From contig NW_027183591.1 of assembly GCF_041296385.1 (NCBI RefSeq), positions 124,001 through 188,000 of the forward strand: a DNA stretch of 64,000 nt. The letters are read 5' to 3'. The notes beneath the pieces were generated by a model. That model made no database searches. It was not told where the DNA came from and saw only the letters and a program-made list of their open reading frames with translations. Position numbers and translations under genes: made by a program. Position 1 is the first letter of the stretch; each line of letters starts with the position of its first letter. This DNA comes from Aphelocoma coerulescens (taxonomy: Eukaryota; Chordata; Aves; Passeriformes; Corvidae). Positions 45,977 through 57,274 of the stretch are shown one piece after another.

Positions 45977-48493
45977 ATGGGACAAACTCACTCTGCCCAT
46001 GACAGACATCTCTATAAACAACTTAAGTACTTACTAAGCTCCGGTCCAAGTCAATTACCTAAACAGGAGCTAAAAAACCTCTTAGAATGGACTCTGATTA
46101 ATTTCCCAAATGCTGACCGTTCAGCCGTCTTTACAAGAGACTTCTGGGACACAGTTCGGGTTAAACTCTTTAATAATATCTCCCGCCGGGATTGGGCTGC
46201 CGCGGAGCTGGTCCCGGCTTGCAGAGCGCTCGTGGAGCTGTTTGCTGCGAAGGCGCCGCCCGCAGCAGCCACCTCGCCGGGTCCCGCTCCTGCTGCGAGC
46301 CCGCCCCTTGCCGCCGCGAGCCTGCAACCGGGCACGGCCCCCGCCCCGCCGCCGGACCTCACGGCTCCGGTACCCGCGGTCCAGCTGTCTCGTGCCGCCC
46401 CGCCCCACCCCCCCGCGGTCCCTGCACCGGTCACCCCTGCCCCACCGGACTCCACCGCCCCCCCCACCGCCCCCGTCATCTCCACCCCCACGGTCCCGTT
46501 AGTCCCTGCTGTCCCGCCTCTCGCGGCTCCGGTAGCCGCGGTCCGACTGACTCGTGCCGCCCCGCCCCCCGCCCCCGCTGTCCTGGCAGCCGTCACCCCT
46601 GTCCCACCGGACCCTACGACCCCCTCCACCGCTCCCCCCATCCCCGCCCCCCCCATCCCGTTCCTCCCTGCTGCCCCGGCTCCCGCGGTCCCCGCCCTCG
46701 GCTCCAGCGTCTTCGCGGCCCCGTCCCTCGCTCCTCCCACCCCGTCCGCCAGCGCCTTCGCGGCCCCGCCCCCCGCCGATAGCCCCGCGGGGCCAGCGGC
46801 TGCTCCCCAGCCACCTACGGGTCCTACCGCTCCCCTAGCCGCGCCTGTTATGGCTGTAGCCACCATCATAGCCGGCCCCCCGCAAAGCCAGGCGGCGACC
46901 CTTCTTCCAGCCCCCCAGGTCCCCCTCGCCGCCACCGACACGGCGCCGGTGGTGGTCAACGTCCCGTCCGCGTCCGTGGGACACGGAGCGCCCCAGCCCC
47001 GCCAGCCACCTGGTGCCGGCGCTGCAGCGCCTACACAGATGGCTGCTGCCTCTCCCGTGCCTGCCGCTGCTCCAGCCCCGTCTCCTGGCACCGCCGCGCC
47101 GGCAGCCACACCAGCCCAGCCTGCAAACTCCCAGCGGCAGCACGCCGCGGTCCAGCCGCCGACTGGCCCACCGTTCGCCATGGCCCCACCGCAACATACT
47201 CCCGCCGCCTCCACGCCGGCCCTCCCGCCTCCCGCAGCCCCGGGATCGTCTCCTGCCGACGGGACAGCCCTGCCACCTCCCGCTCTCCCCGACACACAGA
47301 CAGCGGCCATCACAGTCCGCCACGTTGACCTGATGGCGCAACCCACGCACGCTCACACTTCTCCAACCACAGCACTGCTCACGGAACTAGCTCCGCCACC
47401 GCCCCCCACGGCTTTCACCTCGCCTTCAATAGAGCCACCCGCACCCCCTCGCCCGCTGCCGCGGAGCCGGTTGCTCGCGGCCCCCCCGCCTCCTCGCCCG
47501 CCACCGCGGAGATCGGCAGTGCCATCGCCGCCCCCGCCGGGGCCCTCCGGCACCGCACAGCTGTATCCCTCGGCTACCGCCGCCCAGCAACATCCCTCCG
47601 CGCAGCTCAGCCTCGCCTCACAAGCCGCAAACAGGGGGGGAACGGAGGGCAGTGGTGCAGCTCCAGTGGCAGGGAAGACGGAGAGCCGCTCTGCCCGAGC
47701 TGATGCTTTAAATCTAACACCAGGAAACCCTGAAAAGCAGCCAGATTTGTTTGCAATGAGCCCCAGAGTCCCGCCAGCGAGCGGCTGGGATCTTGCAACC
47801 CATAAGGAGAAAACGAGTTCTGAGAGTTTGTTAGCGCTACTTTCTGAATCAAAAAATCCTCCAAAGTGCTCAGATTATTCTCAATTAACAGATTGGCATG
47901 AAATAAGACTCCAAAGCTGTAAAGATGAAAGTCTATTAGCTAAGCCTGTGATAGCTAGCCAACAGCCTGACAGTCCCAAAACGTGGGTTCCCATCCCCAC
48001 TCACGAAATTAAAGAACTAAGAAGGGCTGTAAGAGATAGTGGTATTTGCTCACCGTATCTTAAACAACTGCTAAAAAGTACCCTAAAAAGAACACATCAA
48101 ACCCTAAAACGCATTTTAGATCAACAGAGAGGGGGAGAAGTCCAGGATACACCTCAAAGGAGGTTGAACAAGGCTTTGTATGTTTACAATTTTTTGAATA
48201 GCTCTGCAGAAGAGCCTGATCCCCCCATTTATAGACATTTTTTGAACAACAAAAAAGCAAAACTGAAAGAGCGCCCCCCAGTTTTGATTAAAAATCTAGA
48301 CTCAGGAAAAATAGAAGGACCATACAATCTTATAATGTGGGGGAAGGGGTTTGCATGTGTTTCCACAGGTGAAGGAATCAAGTGGGTTCCAGCAAAAAAC
48401 GTGAAGCCATACCTCGCATCAAAGCCTGCTGATGCCACCACACCAGCCAGTGACTCTGCAAGTGGAAGCCAGGAAGCAAGCACCCAGACCTGA
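45977..48493 (+). CDS. gag: Gag-integrase fusion protein, 838 aa, open (provirus 2)
   Basis: One continuous frame from an ATG 22 bp after a splice donor. In order: myristoylation signal MGQTHS and matrix domain (1-92); Pro/Ala-rich segment (~93-545) with a 54-residue tandem duplication (129-236) and two PTAP motifs (163-166, 283-286) that could act as late-budding motifs; a less biased stretch (546-665); the first ~35 residues of capsid (TWVPIPTHEIKELRRAV, 669-685); then, after an in-frame deletion, the integrase end with QRRLNKALYVYNFLN (727-741) and its DNA-binding domain (WGKGFACVSTG, 788-798; KWVPAKNVKP, 802-811). Capsid body, nucleocapsid zinc knuckles, protease, reverse transcriptase and the integrase catalytic core are absent. 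A matrix-bearing protein could still reach membranes, but assembly and integration functions should be lost. Stop at 48491-48493; env starts 54 bp later. Confidence 0.88.
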   Translation: MGQTHSAHDRHLYKQLKYLLSSGPSQLPKQELKNLLEWTLINFPNADRSAVFTRDFWDTVRVKLFNNISRRDWAAAELVPACRALVELFAAKAPPAAATSPGPAPAASPPLAAASLQPGTAPAPPPDLTAPVPAVQLSRAAPPHPPAVPAPVTPAPPDSTAPPTAPVISTPTVPLVPAVPPLAAPVAAVRLTRAAPPPAPAVLAAVTPVPPDPTTPSTAPPIPAPPIPFLPAAPAPAVPALGSSVFAAPSLAPPTPSASAFAAPPPADSPAGPAAAPQPPTGPTAPLAAPVMAVATIIAGPPQSQAATLLPAPQVPLAATDTAPVVVNVPSASVGHGAPQPRQPPGAGAAAPTQMAAASPVPAAAPAPSPGTAAPAATPAQPANSQRQHAAVQPPTGPPFAMAPPQHTPAASTPALPPPAAPGSSPADGTALPPPALPDTQTAAITVRHVDLMAQPTHAHTSPTTALLTELAPPPPPTAFTSPSIEPPAPPRPLPRSRLLAAPPPPRPPPRRSAVPSPPPPGPSGTAQLYPSATAAQQHPSAQLSLASQAANRGGTEGSGAAPVAGKTESRSARADALNLTPGNPEKQPDLFAMSPRVPPASGWDLATHKEKTSSESLLALLSESKNPPKCSDYSQLTDWHEIRLQSCKDESLLAKPVIASQQPDSPKTWVPIPTHEIKELRRAVRDSGICSPYLKQLLKSTLKRTHQTLKRILDQQRGGEVQDTPQRRLNKALYVYNFLNSSAEEPDPPIYRHFLNNKKAKLKERPPVLIKNLDSGKIEGPYNLIMWGKGFACVSTGEGIKWVPAKNVKPYLASKPADATTPASDSASGSQEASTQT
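46361..46684 (+). repeat. 162-bp tandem duplication in provirus 2 gag
   Basis: Two related 162-bp halves, 46361-46522 and 46523-46684, coding residues 129-182 and 183-236. It is the same event as in provirus 1, so it predates the amplification. Confidence 0.75.
48071..48090 (+). other. Capsid-integrase deletion junction, provirus 2
   Basis: Same join as 4159-4178, with CTAAAAAG at 48071-48078 and 48083-48090. The deletion therefore existed before the satellite amplified the provirus. Confidence 0.7.
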
Positions 48494-48547
48494 ACTGCGC
48501 AGAATCACCAGAAGAAAGTGATCTGCCAAAAACAGCTCAAGAAAAGA

Positions 48548-49900
48548 ATGGAGTTTTCTCATTTGCGCGCGTGCATGTTGCTTTTATTCTTTTGTTTTAG
48601 TTTTTGTAGTGAAGCTTTACCTGTGAATCAACCAAAGACAAATGTCTGGGTTGCTTTAGCCAAATCCGCAGGCTCCGATACCATCTGTCTATCTGACACA
48701 AGCCCTGACAAACCTTTTTCAACCTGTTTAGTTGGAGTACCTCTTCCAGAAGGTTTTGATAATATTACTCTTGATAAGTATTGGCCATATGACGATCATC
48801 ATGTATCTCCAACTCCCAGCCATAGACACCAAACTTATATTGATAATTCTAAAATTGATAAATCTGACCTTCAAGAGCTAGAAATCCTAGGTTCGTTAAC
48901 TATGGATACCTGCTATTTCTTTCAAGGAGAAAACGGTCCCCATTTAAATGTTACCCCATATCACCCAGCTTATAGCAATGTAACTTCTTGGTGTAGTCAA
49001 GTTAAGCTTCTTATATATGACGAACCTCATGCAGATCGTTTTAGCAAACTTCCTATTCGATTCCCCAGAGGAATTTGGCTCATCTGTGGAGACAGGGCCT
49101 GGCAAGGTATACCTTCAAAAATAGATGGTGGCCCTTGTGCTCTGGGACAACTTACAATTATTGCTCCCAGTGTCAAAGAGGTAATCAAAAAGAAAAGCAG
49201 AAAGATCAGATCTTCCTGGGGACATCAGTACGATAGTGACTGTGATAGTGACTTCCACCCTTGGAACTCTGGAAAATCAATTGTTGCAAGCATTTTTCTA
49301 CCTCAGTTAAGCTCCTCAATTGCTTTAAAACAGTTAAACAAGTTGGGATGTTGGCTCAGCAAGGAGGTAAATGCCACCTCTACTATGATCAGTGATCTGT
49401 TAACCGATGAAGAGGCAGTCAGACATGCCACTTTACAAAATAGAGCTGCCGTTGATTATCTTTTATTAGCACATGGGCACGGCTGTGAAGATTTTGAAGG
49501 ATTATGCTGTATGAACTTATCCGATCATTCTGTTTCCATTCACAAACAGCTACAAAACCTAAAGGATCTAGCTAACCAAATTAGAACAGATGACCCGTCT
49601 TGGCTGGACAGTTTGTTTGATGATTGGAGCTTTGCACCTTGGCTAAGGGAACTCTGTAAAATAGGCTTGATTATTCTAGTAGTAATAATTATAGTTTTAG
49701 TAGCAGTACCTTGTATGCTTCAGTGTGTGCAAAAAATAACGAGTAGGACTGTATCTAATATCTTAGTTGTTCATCAGAACGGGGGAGATGTTGGGGAAGA
49801 TGAAACAGGAAAGCCTTATAAATATGATTGCCTAACAAAAGATTCTGGGAATATGAAAACTGTGAGCGACATCGAAATGAAGGCCATCTTTGAGATATAG
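48548..49900 (+). CDS. env: Envelope glycoprotein, provirus 2 (450 aa, intact frame)
   Basis: Same architecture as 4636-5994: signal peptide (1-23), short surface subunit with a furin-like RKIR site (218-221), and a transmembrane subunit with a cysteine-bounded internal loop (C232 to C268), a CX6CC motif (313-321), a membrane anchor near 372-394, and a tail ending in the LTR. It lacks two residues (HF) of provirus 1 because a CTTTCA present twice there (5007-5018) is present once here (48919-48924). ATG 48548 is preferred to the upstream GTG. It starts 54 bp after the gag-integrase stop and would be read from a spliced message using the leader donor. Overall resemblance is to avian alpharetrovirus Env, though the surface subunit is well short of that family's usual length. 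Confidence 0.88.
   Translation: MEFSHLRACMLLLFFCFSFCSEALPVNQPKTNVWVALAKSAGSDTICLSDTSPDKPFSTCLVGVPLPEGFDNITLDKYWPYDDHHVSPTPSHRHQTYIDNSKIDKSDLQELEILGSLTMDTCYFFQGENGPHLNVTPYHPAYSNVTSWCSQVKLLIYDEPHADRFSKLPIRFPRGIWLICGDRAWQGIPSKIDGGPCALGQLTIIAPSVKEVIKKKSRKIRSSWGHQYDSDCDSDFHPWNSGKSIVASIFLPQLSSSIALKQLNKLGCWLSKEVNATSTMISDLLTDEEAVRHATLQNRAAVDYLLLAHGHGCEDFEGLCCMNLSDHSVSIHKQLQNLKDLANQIRTDDPSWLDSLFDDWSFAPWLRELCKIGLIILVVIIIVLVAVPCMLQCVQKITSRTVSNILVVHQNGGDVGEDETGKPYKYDCLTKDSGNMKTVSDIEMKAIFEI
49778..49788 (+). promoter_or_regulatory. Polypurine tract, provirus 2
   Basis: AACGGGGGAGA directly before the 3' LTR, identical to provirus 1. Confidence 0.7.
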
Positions 49901-50620
49901 AGTCTTAGTTACTGAACAACTGGAAAACAATGGTATAGCCGGCTGAAGGTAATCCCCTCTTGATTGAACAATACCCTCTGCTTGCAGACAGGTCCAAGGG
50001 TCAGAGCAGACCCTACTAGCTCAGCAGAAGGGGTCCAAAGAGTAGTTTTTAGAAGTTAAAATGTAACACTCTATGGTAATGTAAGAACTCTTATAGGCTG
50101 TATGTAAATGCTATAGGATTTGTACCTTGTATTAGATTGGCTACTGAGAATTAGAATATTCACTACAGAAGATGATTTATTGTATTGTAACAAGCTCCTC
50201 GCTCTCTTAACTCCTCTCCTCTTAGTAATGCTCTTCTCCTCTTAGTAACGCTCTTAGTAACTCTCTTAGTAGCTCTCTTAGTAATGCTCTTCTCCTCTTA
50301 GTAGCTCTCTTAGTAACTCTCTTGCTCTTCTTCTTCCTCTTAATTCAGCTCTCCTCTTAGTTTGTCTCTCTTGCTCTTTACACTCTTAGCTCTCAGCCTC
50401 TTGCTCTAGCTCTCTCGCTCACTCTCTCTCCCTCTCTTACACCTTGGGCCTGCTTGGAGCTGCAGCTGGCAGCTCTAAGCAGTGCCCCTGTACCCACGCC
50501 CTCTGCAATAAACTGCATGCTCCAAAGACCTGCTTATAGAGATCTCTCGTCGCCGTCCATCTCCAGCCGGGCCCGACCGAACCCACACCCTCATCACCAT
50601 CATCGCCATCAATTTCGACA
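49789..50620 (+). repeat. Provirus 2 3' LTR
   Basis: 832 bp, TG...CA. Env tail and stop at 49789-49900, CT-rich repeat 50194-50439, AATAAA at 50507-50512. It appears the same as both provirus 1 LTRs and differs from its own 5' LTR at two places. Confidence 0.95.
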
Positions 50621-52888
50621 TTTGTGATGCTGGGGAACTACAAGGAAGCCTGGCTCCTCTGTGACACCACCACAGAAGCTCAGGGGAGCCCTGGAGACCG
50701 TGCTGATGCTATTGAACCTGATGCAACCCTGCCTCCTCTGTGACACCACAGAAGCTCTTGGAGCCCTGGAGACCGTGCTGATGCTATGGAACCTGATGCA
50801 ACCCTGCCTCCTCTGTGACACCACAGAACCTCTGGGAGCCCTGGAGACCGTGCTGATGCTATGGAACCTGATGCAACCCTGCCTCCACTGTGACACCACA
50901 GAAGCTCAGGGAGCCCTGGAGACTGTGGTGATGCTATGGAACCTGATGCAACCCTGCCTCCACTGTGACACCACAGAACCTCTGGGAGCCCTGGAGACCG
51001 TGCTGATGCTATGGAACCTGATGCAACCCTGCCTCCACTGTGACACCACAGAAGCTCGGGGAGCTCTGCAGACCGTGGGGATGCTGGCGAAGCTGACGGA
51101 ACCCTGGGCACCACAGTGACGCTATGGAACCTGGTGGAACCGAGGGGCCACAGTGACACTGTGGGGCCTTTTGGAAGCAACAGGACCCTGGTGGGAAGCC
51201 ACGGGATGATTAATCCTGCACGAACCTGCTCCAGGTGGGCTCCTCTCTCCCGGCTTCCACAGGTGCTGCTAGGATCCCACTCCGGCACTGGCTTGGCACG
51301 GGCTCACGGCTTCCTTTGGCAATGGCTCTGCTCCAGGATGGCATGCTGCAGAGAATGCAGGTAGATTTTGTGCTCACTCCTGGCATGCAGCTGGACAATA
51401 AAGCCTGATCCAGCCCCCCCTCAGCATATGTCCGGCTCTGGCATTGGGGCGGGGCAACTTTGGGAGCAGCCCCAGCCCTGCTCCTGCTCCCGGCTGGGCA
51501 CCCAGCTGCTGGGACACAGGTGTGTCCTGATGCCACCGTCTACTCCTTTGAGAAGGGGAGGACAGAGTGCATCAGGGAGTTTGGTGTGGCTTACATGCGG
51601 CAAGGAGAAGGTGCAGCCCCAAACTGGCTTTCACTTCTAGAACCTTTTGCTATTGCGGGAGCAGCTGCTGGAGCTTTTCAACCGAGCTGCAAGAGTGAAA
51701 AGTGTGATGGCATGTCTATCTGAGAAGGAAGGTTCGGTGCCGCAGCCTGTTGTGCACAATTTATATGCTGATAAGAGAAGGGGGTGCTTTTGGAACGTTT
51801 TCCTTCCTGACACTTCTGTCTCTGTGAGCTTTAGCTGCTTGGACTCAGGGATACCGAAGGTATGTGAAAGTGACTGGGATGCGAGAATCATGTTGCACAG
51901 GGAACAGGGAAGGTCAGCAAATGTTTCCTGTCCTGGCACATCTCTCAGTCTGAACTGCAGCTGCAGATGCTTCACTTCCGCCAAGGACTCTGCCACCTTG
52001 AGAGAAGGATGCGCTCTATGGAGTTGAGAAAGAAAGTGCGTCTCACTAGCTTCTTTCCTCTACTTCATAGACAGCAAAGGGGCTATGAAAGGCAGCACTG
52101 GCTTTTTGTTCTAGGACTTCTTCTTTACAAGCAGCTGCTGGATGTTTGGAAGGGGGTTTGGGATATGCAAAAATGAGAGGCTAAGATGGTAAGAGGGTAA
52201 GATGGAAGTCATCTGGCAAAAGCAGAGCTCACAAAAGGGCCAGCTGAGAAAGCTCTTGCTGCCTACAACTTCAACTGCACCCCTCAAAGCAGCAGCACAC
52301 ACGCTGCTCTCGGCACTTTCCTTCTCAGCTCTACGCACCATCCTAAGCCTTGCCTCTCCCACACTCAGGATCCAAAGACAACGGCACCAGGGACTGCTCA
52401 CACACTAAAGGCACCAGGACAAAAGGCTCACCAGCTTGGCCTTTGCATTCCCGCTGACAGCTCCACAGCTTGAACCCAGAGAACTGCCTGCTGCCAACAG
52501 CCTTTCCAATCACTCTGAGCACCTCATGACAAGGAGTGTGGGGAATGAATCTCCAGCAGCCTCCTGCCCCAGGCTGTCCCCCGGGAGCAGCCCTGCTCCA
52601 GGCTGTGACTGCCACCTGCACAGCCAAAGGACCCAGAGCCGGTGTTACACACCACGGCTGTGCCTGGCACAGAGACACCAGTGGCCACACAAGTGGCCAT
52701 GGCACTGTCCACACACAGTCCCTGCTGCTGCTCCCCCAGCCGCTGGCACCAACTCCCAGCCACCCACTCCTAAAGCCACGGGGCCCACTGGGACACTGCG
52801 GGGGCTCGTGGAAGCCAGCGGCCCATGTGACACAGCGGGGCTGCACAGAGCCCACGGTGCTTTGTGACCCGTGGCTCCCAGGAGAGCC
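50621..52888 (+). repeat. Satellite monomer B1 (2,268 bp, five 75-bp units), crossover type
   Basis: The minisatellite part matches A1 unit by unit. From the palindrome onward it follows A11: a = C, b = G, c = T, d = CCCAT. It looks like a join of the monomer after provirus 1 with an A11-like monomer. No gene seen. Confidence 0.95.
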
Positions 52889-55081
52889 TTTGTGATGCTG
52901 GGGAACTACAAGGAAGCCTGGCTCCTCTGTGACACCACCACAGAAGCTCAGGGGAGCCCTGGAGGCCGTGCTGATGCTATTGAACCTGATGCAACCCTGC
53001 CTCCTCTGTGACACCACAGAACCTCTGGGAGCTCTGGAGACCGTGGTGATGCTATGGAACCTGATGCAACCCTGCCTCCACTGTGACACCACAGAAGCTC
53101 AGGGAGCCCTGGAGACTGTGGTGATGCTATGGAACCTGATGCAACCCTGCCTCCACTGTGACACCACAGAACCTCTGGGAGCCCTGGAGACCGTGCTGAT
53201 GCTATGGAACCTGATGCAACCCTGCCTCCACTGTGACACCACAGAAGCTCGGGGAGCTCTGCAGACCGTGGGGATGCTGGCGAAGCTGACGGAACCCTGG
53301 GCACCACAGTGACGCTATGGAACCTGGTGGAACCGAGGGGCCACAGTGACACTGTGGGGCCTTTTGGAAGCAACAGGACCCTGGTGGGAAGCCACGGGAT
53401 GATTAATCCTGCACGAACCTGCTCCAGGTGGGCTCCTCTCTCCCGGCTTCCACAGGTGCTGCTAGGATCCCACTCCGGCACTGGCTTGGCACGGGCTCAC
53501 GGCTTCCTTTGGCAATGGCTCTGCTCCAGGATGGCATGCTGCAGAGAATGCAGGTAGATTTTGTGCTCACTCCTGGCATGCAGCTGGACAATAAAGCCTG
53601 ATCCAGCCCCCCCTCAGCATATGTCCGGCTCTGGCATTGGGGCGGGGCAACTTTGGGAGCAGCCCCAGCCCTGCTCCTGCTCCCGGCTGGGCACCCAGCT
53701 GCTGGGACACAGGTGTGTCCTGATGCCACCGTCTACTCCTTTGAGAAGGGGAGGACAGAGTGCATCAGGGAGTTTGGTGTGGCTTACATGCGGCAAGGAG
53801 AAGGTGCAGCCCCAAACTGGCTTTCACTTCTAGAACCTTTTGCTATTGCGGGAGCAGCTGCTGGAGCTTTTCAACCGAGCTGCAAGAGTGAAAAGTGTGA
53901 TGGCATGTCTATCTGAGAAGGAAGGTTCGGTGCCGCAGCCTGTTGTGCACAATTTATATGCTGATAAGAGAAGGGGGTGCTTTTGCAACGTTTTCCTTCC
54001 TGACACTTCTGTCTCTGTGAGCTTTAGCTGCTTGGACTCAGGGATACCGAAGGTATGTGAAAGTGACTGGGATGCGAGAATCATGTTGCACAGGGAACAG
54101 GGAAGGTCAGCAAATGTTTCCTGTCCTGGCACATCTCTCAGTCTGAACTGCAGCTGCAGATGCTTCACTTCCGCCAAGGACTCTGCCACCTTGAGAGAAG
54201 GATGCGCTCTATGGAGTTGAGAAAGAAAGTGCGTCTCACTAGCTTCTTTCCTCTACTTCATAGACAGCAAAGGGGCTATGAAAGGCAGCACTGGCTTTTT
54301 GTTCTAGGACTTCTTCTTTACAAGCAGCTGCTGGATGTTTGGAAGGGGGTTTGGGATATGCAAAAATGAGAGGCTAAGATGGTAAGAGGGTAAGATGGAA
54401 GTCATCTGGCAAAAGCAGAGCTCACAAAAGGGCCAGCTGAGAAAGCTCTTGCTGCCTACAACTTCAACTGCACCCCTCAAAGCAGCAGCACACACGCTGC
54501 TCTCGGCACTTTCCTTCTCAGCTCTACGCACCATCCTAAGCCTTGCCTCTCCCACACTCAGGATCCAAAGACAACGGCACCAGGGACTGCTCACACACTA
54601 AAGGCACCAGGACAAAAGGCTCACCAGCTTGGCCTTTGCATTCCTGCTGACAGCTCCACAGCTTGAACCCAGAGAACTGCCTGCTGCCAACAGCCTTTCC
54701 AATCACTCTGAGCACCTCATGACAAGGAGTGTGGGGAATGAATCTCCAGCAGCCTCCTGCCCCAGGCTGTCCCCCGGGAGCAGCCCTGCTCCAGGCTGTG
54801 ACTGCCACCTGCACAGCCAAAGGACCCAGAGCCGGTGTTACACACCACGGCTGTGCCTGGCACAGAGACACCAGTGGCCACACAAGTGGCCATGGCACTG
54901 TCCACACACAGTCCCTGCTGCTGCTCCCCCAGCCGCTGGCACCAACTCCCAGCCACCCACTCCTAAAGCCACGGGGCCCACTGGGACACTGCGGGGGCTC
55001 GTGGAAGCCAGCGGCCATTGTGACACAGCGGGGCTGCACAGAGCCCACGGTGCTTTGTGACCCGTGGCTCCCAGGAGAGCC
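52889..55081 (+). repeat. Satellite monomer B2 (2,193 bp, four 75-bp units)
   Basis: Sites: a = C, b = C, c = T, d = CCATT. It shares GCATTCCTGCTGAC with A13 only. Its second minisatellite unit has the GTGGTGATG form. No gene seen. Confidence 0.95.
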
Positions 55082-57274
55082 TTTGTGATGCTGGGGAACT
55101 ACAAGGAAGCCTGGCTCCTCTGTGACACCACCACAGAAGCTCAGGGGAGCCCTGGAGGCCGTGCTGATGCTATTGAACCTGATGCAACCCTGCCTCCTCT
55201 GTGACACCACAGAACCTCTGGGAGCCCTGGAGACTGTGCTGATGCTATGGAACCTGATGCAACCCTGCCTCCACTGTGACACCACAGAAGCTCAGGGAGC
55301 CCTGGAGACTGTGGTGATGCTATGGAACCTGATGCAACCCTGCCTCCACTGTGACACCACAGAACCTCTGGGAGCCCTGGAGACCGTGCTGATGCTATGG
55401 AACCTGATGCAACCCTGCCTCCACTGTGACACCACAGAAGCTCGGGGAGCTCTGCAGACCGTGGGGATGCTGGCGAAGCTGACGGAACCCTGGGCACCAC
55501 AGTGACGCTATGGAACCTGGTGGAACCGAGGGGCCACAGTGACACTGTGGGGCCTTTTGGAAGCAACAGGACCCTGGTGGGAAGCCACGGGATGATTAAT
55601 CCTGCACGAACCTGCTCCAGGTGGGCTCCTCTCTCCCAGCTTCCACAGGTGCTGCTAGGATCCCACTCCGGCACTGGCTTGGCACGGGCTCACGGCTTCC
55701 TTTGGCAATGGCTCTGCTCCAGGATGGCATGCTGCAGAGAATGCAGGTAGATTTTGTGCTCACTCCTGGCATGCAGCTGGACAATAAAGCCTGATCCAGC
55801 CCCCCCTCAGCATATGTCCGGCTCTGGCATTGGGGCGGGGCAACTTTGGGAGCAGCCCCAGCCCTGCTCCTGCTCCCGGCTGGGCACCCAGCTGCTGGGA
55901 CACAGGTGTGTCCTGATGCCACCGTCTACTCCTTTGAGAAGGGGAGGACAGAGTGCATCAGGGAGTTTGGTGTGGCTTACATGCGGCAAGGAGAAGGTGC
56001 AGCCCCAAACTGGCTTTCACTTCTAGAACCTTTTGCTATTGCGGGAGCAGCTGCTGGAGCTTTTCAACCGAGCTGCAAGAGTGAAAAGTGTGATGGCATG
56101 TCTAGCTGAGAAGGAAGGTTCGGTGCCGCAGCCTGTTGTGCACAATTTATATGCTGATAAGAGAAGGGGGTGCTTTTGGAACGTTTTCCTTCCTGACACT
56201 TCTGTCTCTGTGAGCTTTAGCTGCTTGGACTCAGGGATACCGAAGGTATGTGAAAGTGACTGGGATGCGAGAATCATGTTGCACAGGGAACAGGGAAGGT
56301 CAGCAAATGTTTCCTGTCCTGGCACATCTCTCAGTCTGAACTGCAGCTGCAGATGCTTCACTTCCGCCAAGGACTCTGCCACCTTGAGAGAAGGATGCGC
56401 TCTATGGAGTTGAGAAAGAAAGTGCGTCTCACTAGCTTCTTTCCTCTACTTCATAGACAGCAAAGGGGCTATGAAAGGCAGCACTGGCTTTTTGTTCTAG
56501 GACTTCTTCTTTACAAGCAGCTGCTGGATGTTTGGAAGGGGGTTTGGGATATGCAAAAATGAGAGGCTAAGATGGTAAGAGGGTAAGATGGAAGTCATCT
56601 GGCAAAAGCAGAGCTCACAAAAGGGCCAGCTGAGAAAGCTCTTGCTGCCTACAACTTCAACTGCACCCCTCAAAGCAGCAGCACACACGCTGCTCTCGGC
56701 ACTTTCCTTCTCAGCTCTACGCACCATCCTAAGCCTTGCCTCTCCCACACTCAGGATCCAAAGACAACGGCACCAGGGACTGCTCACACACTAAAGGCAC
56801 CAGGACAAAAGGCTCACCAGCTTGGCCTTTGCATTCCCGCTGACAGCTCCACAGCTTGAACCCAGAGAACTGCCTGCTGCCAACAGCCTTTCCAATCACT
56901 CTGAGCACCTCATGACAAGGAGTGTGGGGAATGAATCTCCAGCAGCCTCCTGCCCCAGGCTGTCCCCCGGGAGCAGCCCTGCTCCAGGCCGTGACTGCCA
57001 CCTGCACAGCCAAAGGACCCAGAGCCGGTGTTACACACCACGGCTGTGCCTGGCACAGAGACACCAGTGGCCACACAAGTGGCCATGGCACTGTCCACAC
57101 ACAGTCCCTGCTGCTGCTCCCCCAGCCGCTGGCACCAACTCCCAGCCACCCACTCCTAAAGCCACGGGGCCCACTGGGACACTGCGGGGGCTCGTGGAAG
57201 CCAGCGGCCCATGTGACACAGCGGGGCTGCACAGAGCCCACGGTGCTTTGTGACCCGTGGCTCCCAGGAGAGCC
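55082..57274 (+). repeat. Satellite monomer B3 (2,193 bp, four 75-bp units)
   Basis: Sites: a = C, b = G, c = C, d = CCCAT. Private variants: CTCTCCCAGCTTCC near 55631, and TGTCTAGCTGAG near 56100 where others have TGTCTATCTGAG. No gene seen. Confidence 0.95.

Larger units (their letters stand above)
44526..50620 (+). mobile_element. Endogenous retrovirus, provirus 2 (internally deleted, open frames)
   Basis: A 6,095-bp copy of provirus 1 at the same base of the monomer, flanked by TTTGT at 44521-44525 and 50621-50625. Differences noticed from provirus 1: one base missing and one C-to-T change near the end of the 5' LTR, CAA instead of the gag stop, and a 6-bp shorter env. These sum to the 7-bp length difference. 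The identical insertion point, target duplication and internal deletion mean that it descends from the same integration. Both protein frames are open. Confidence 0.96.
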
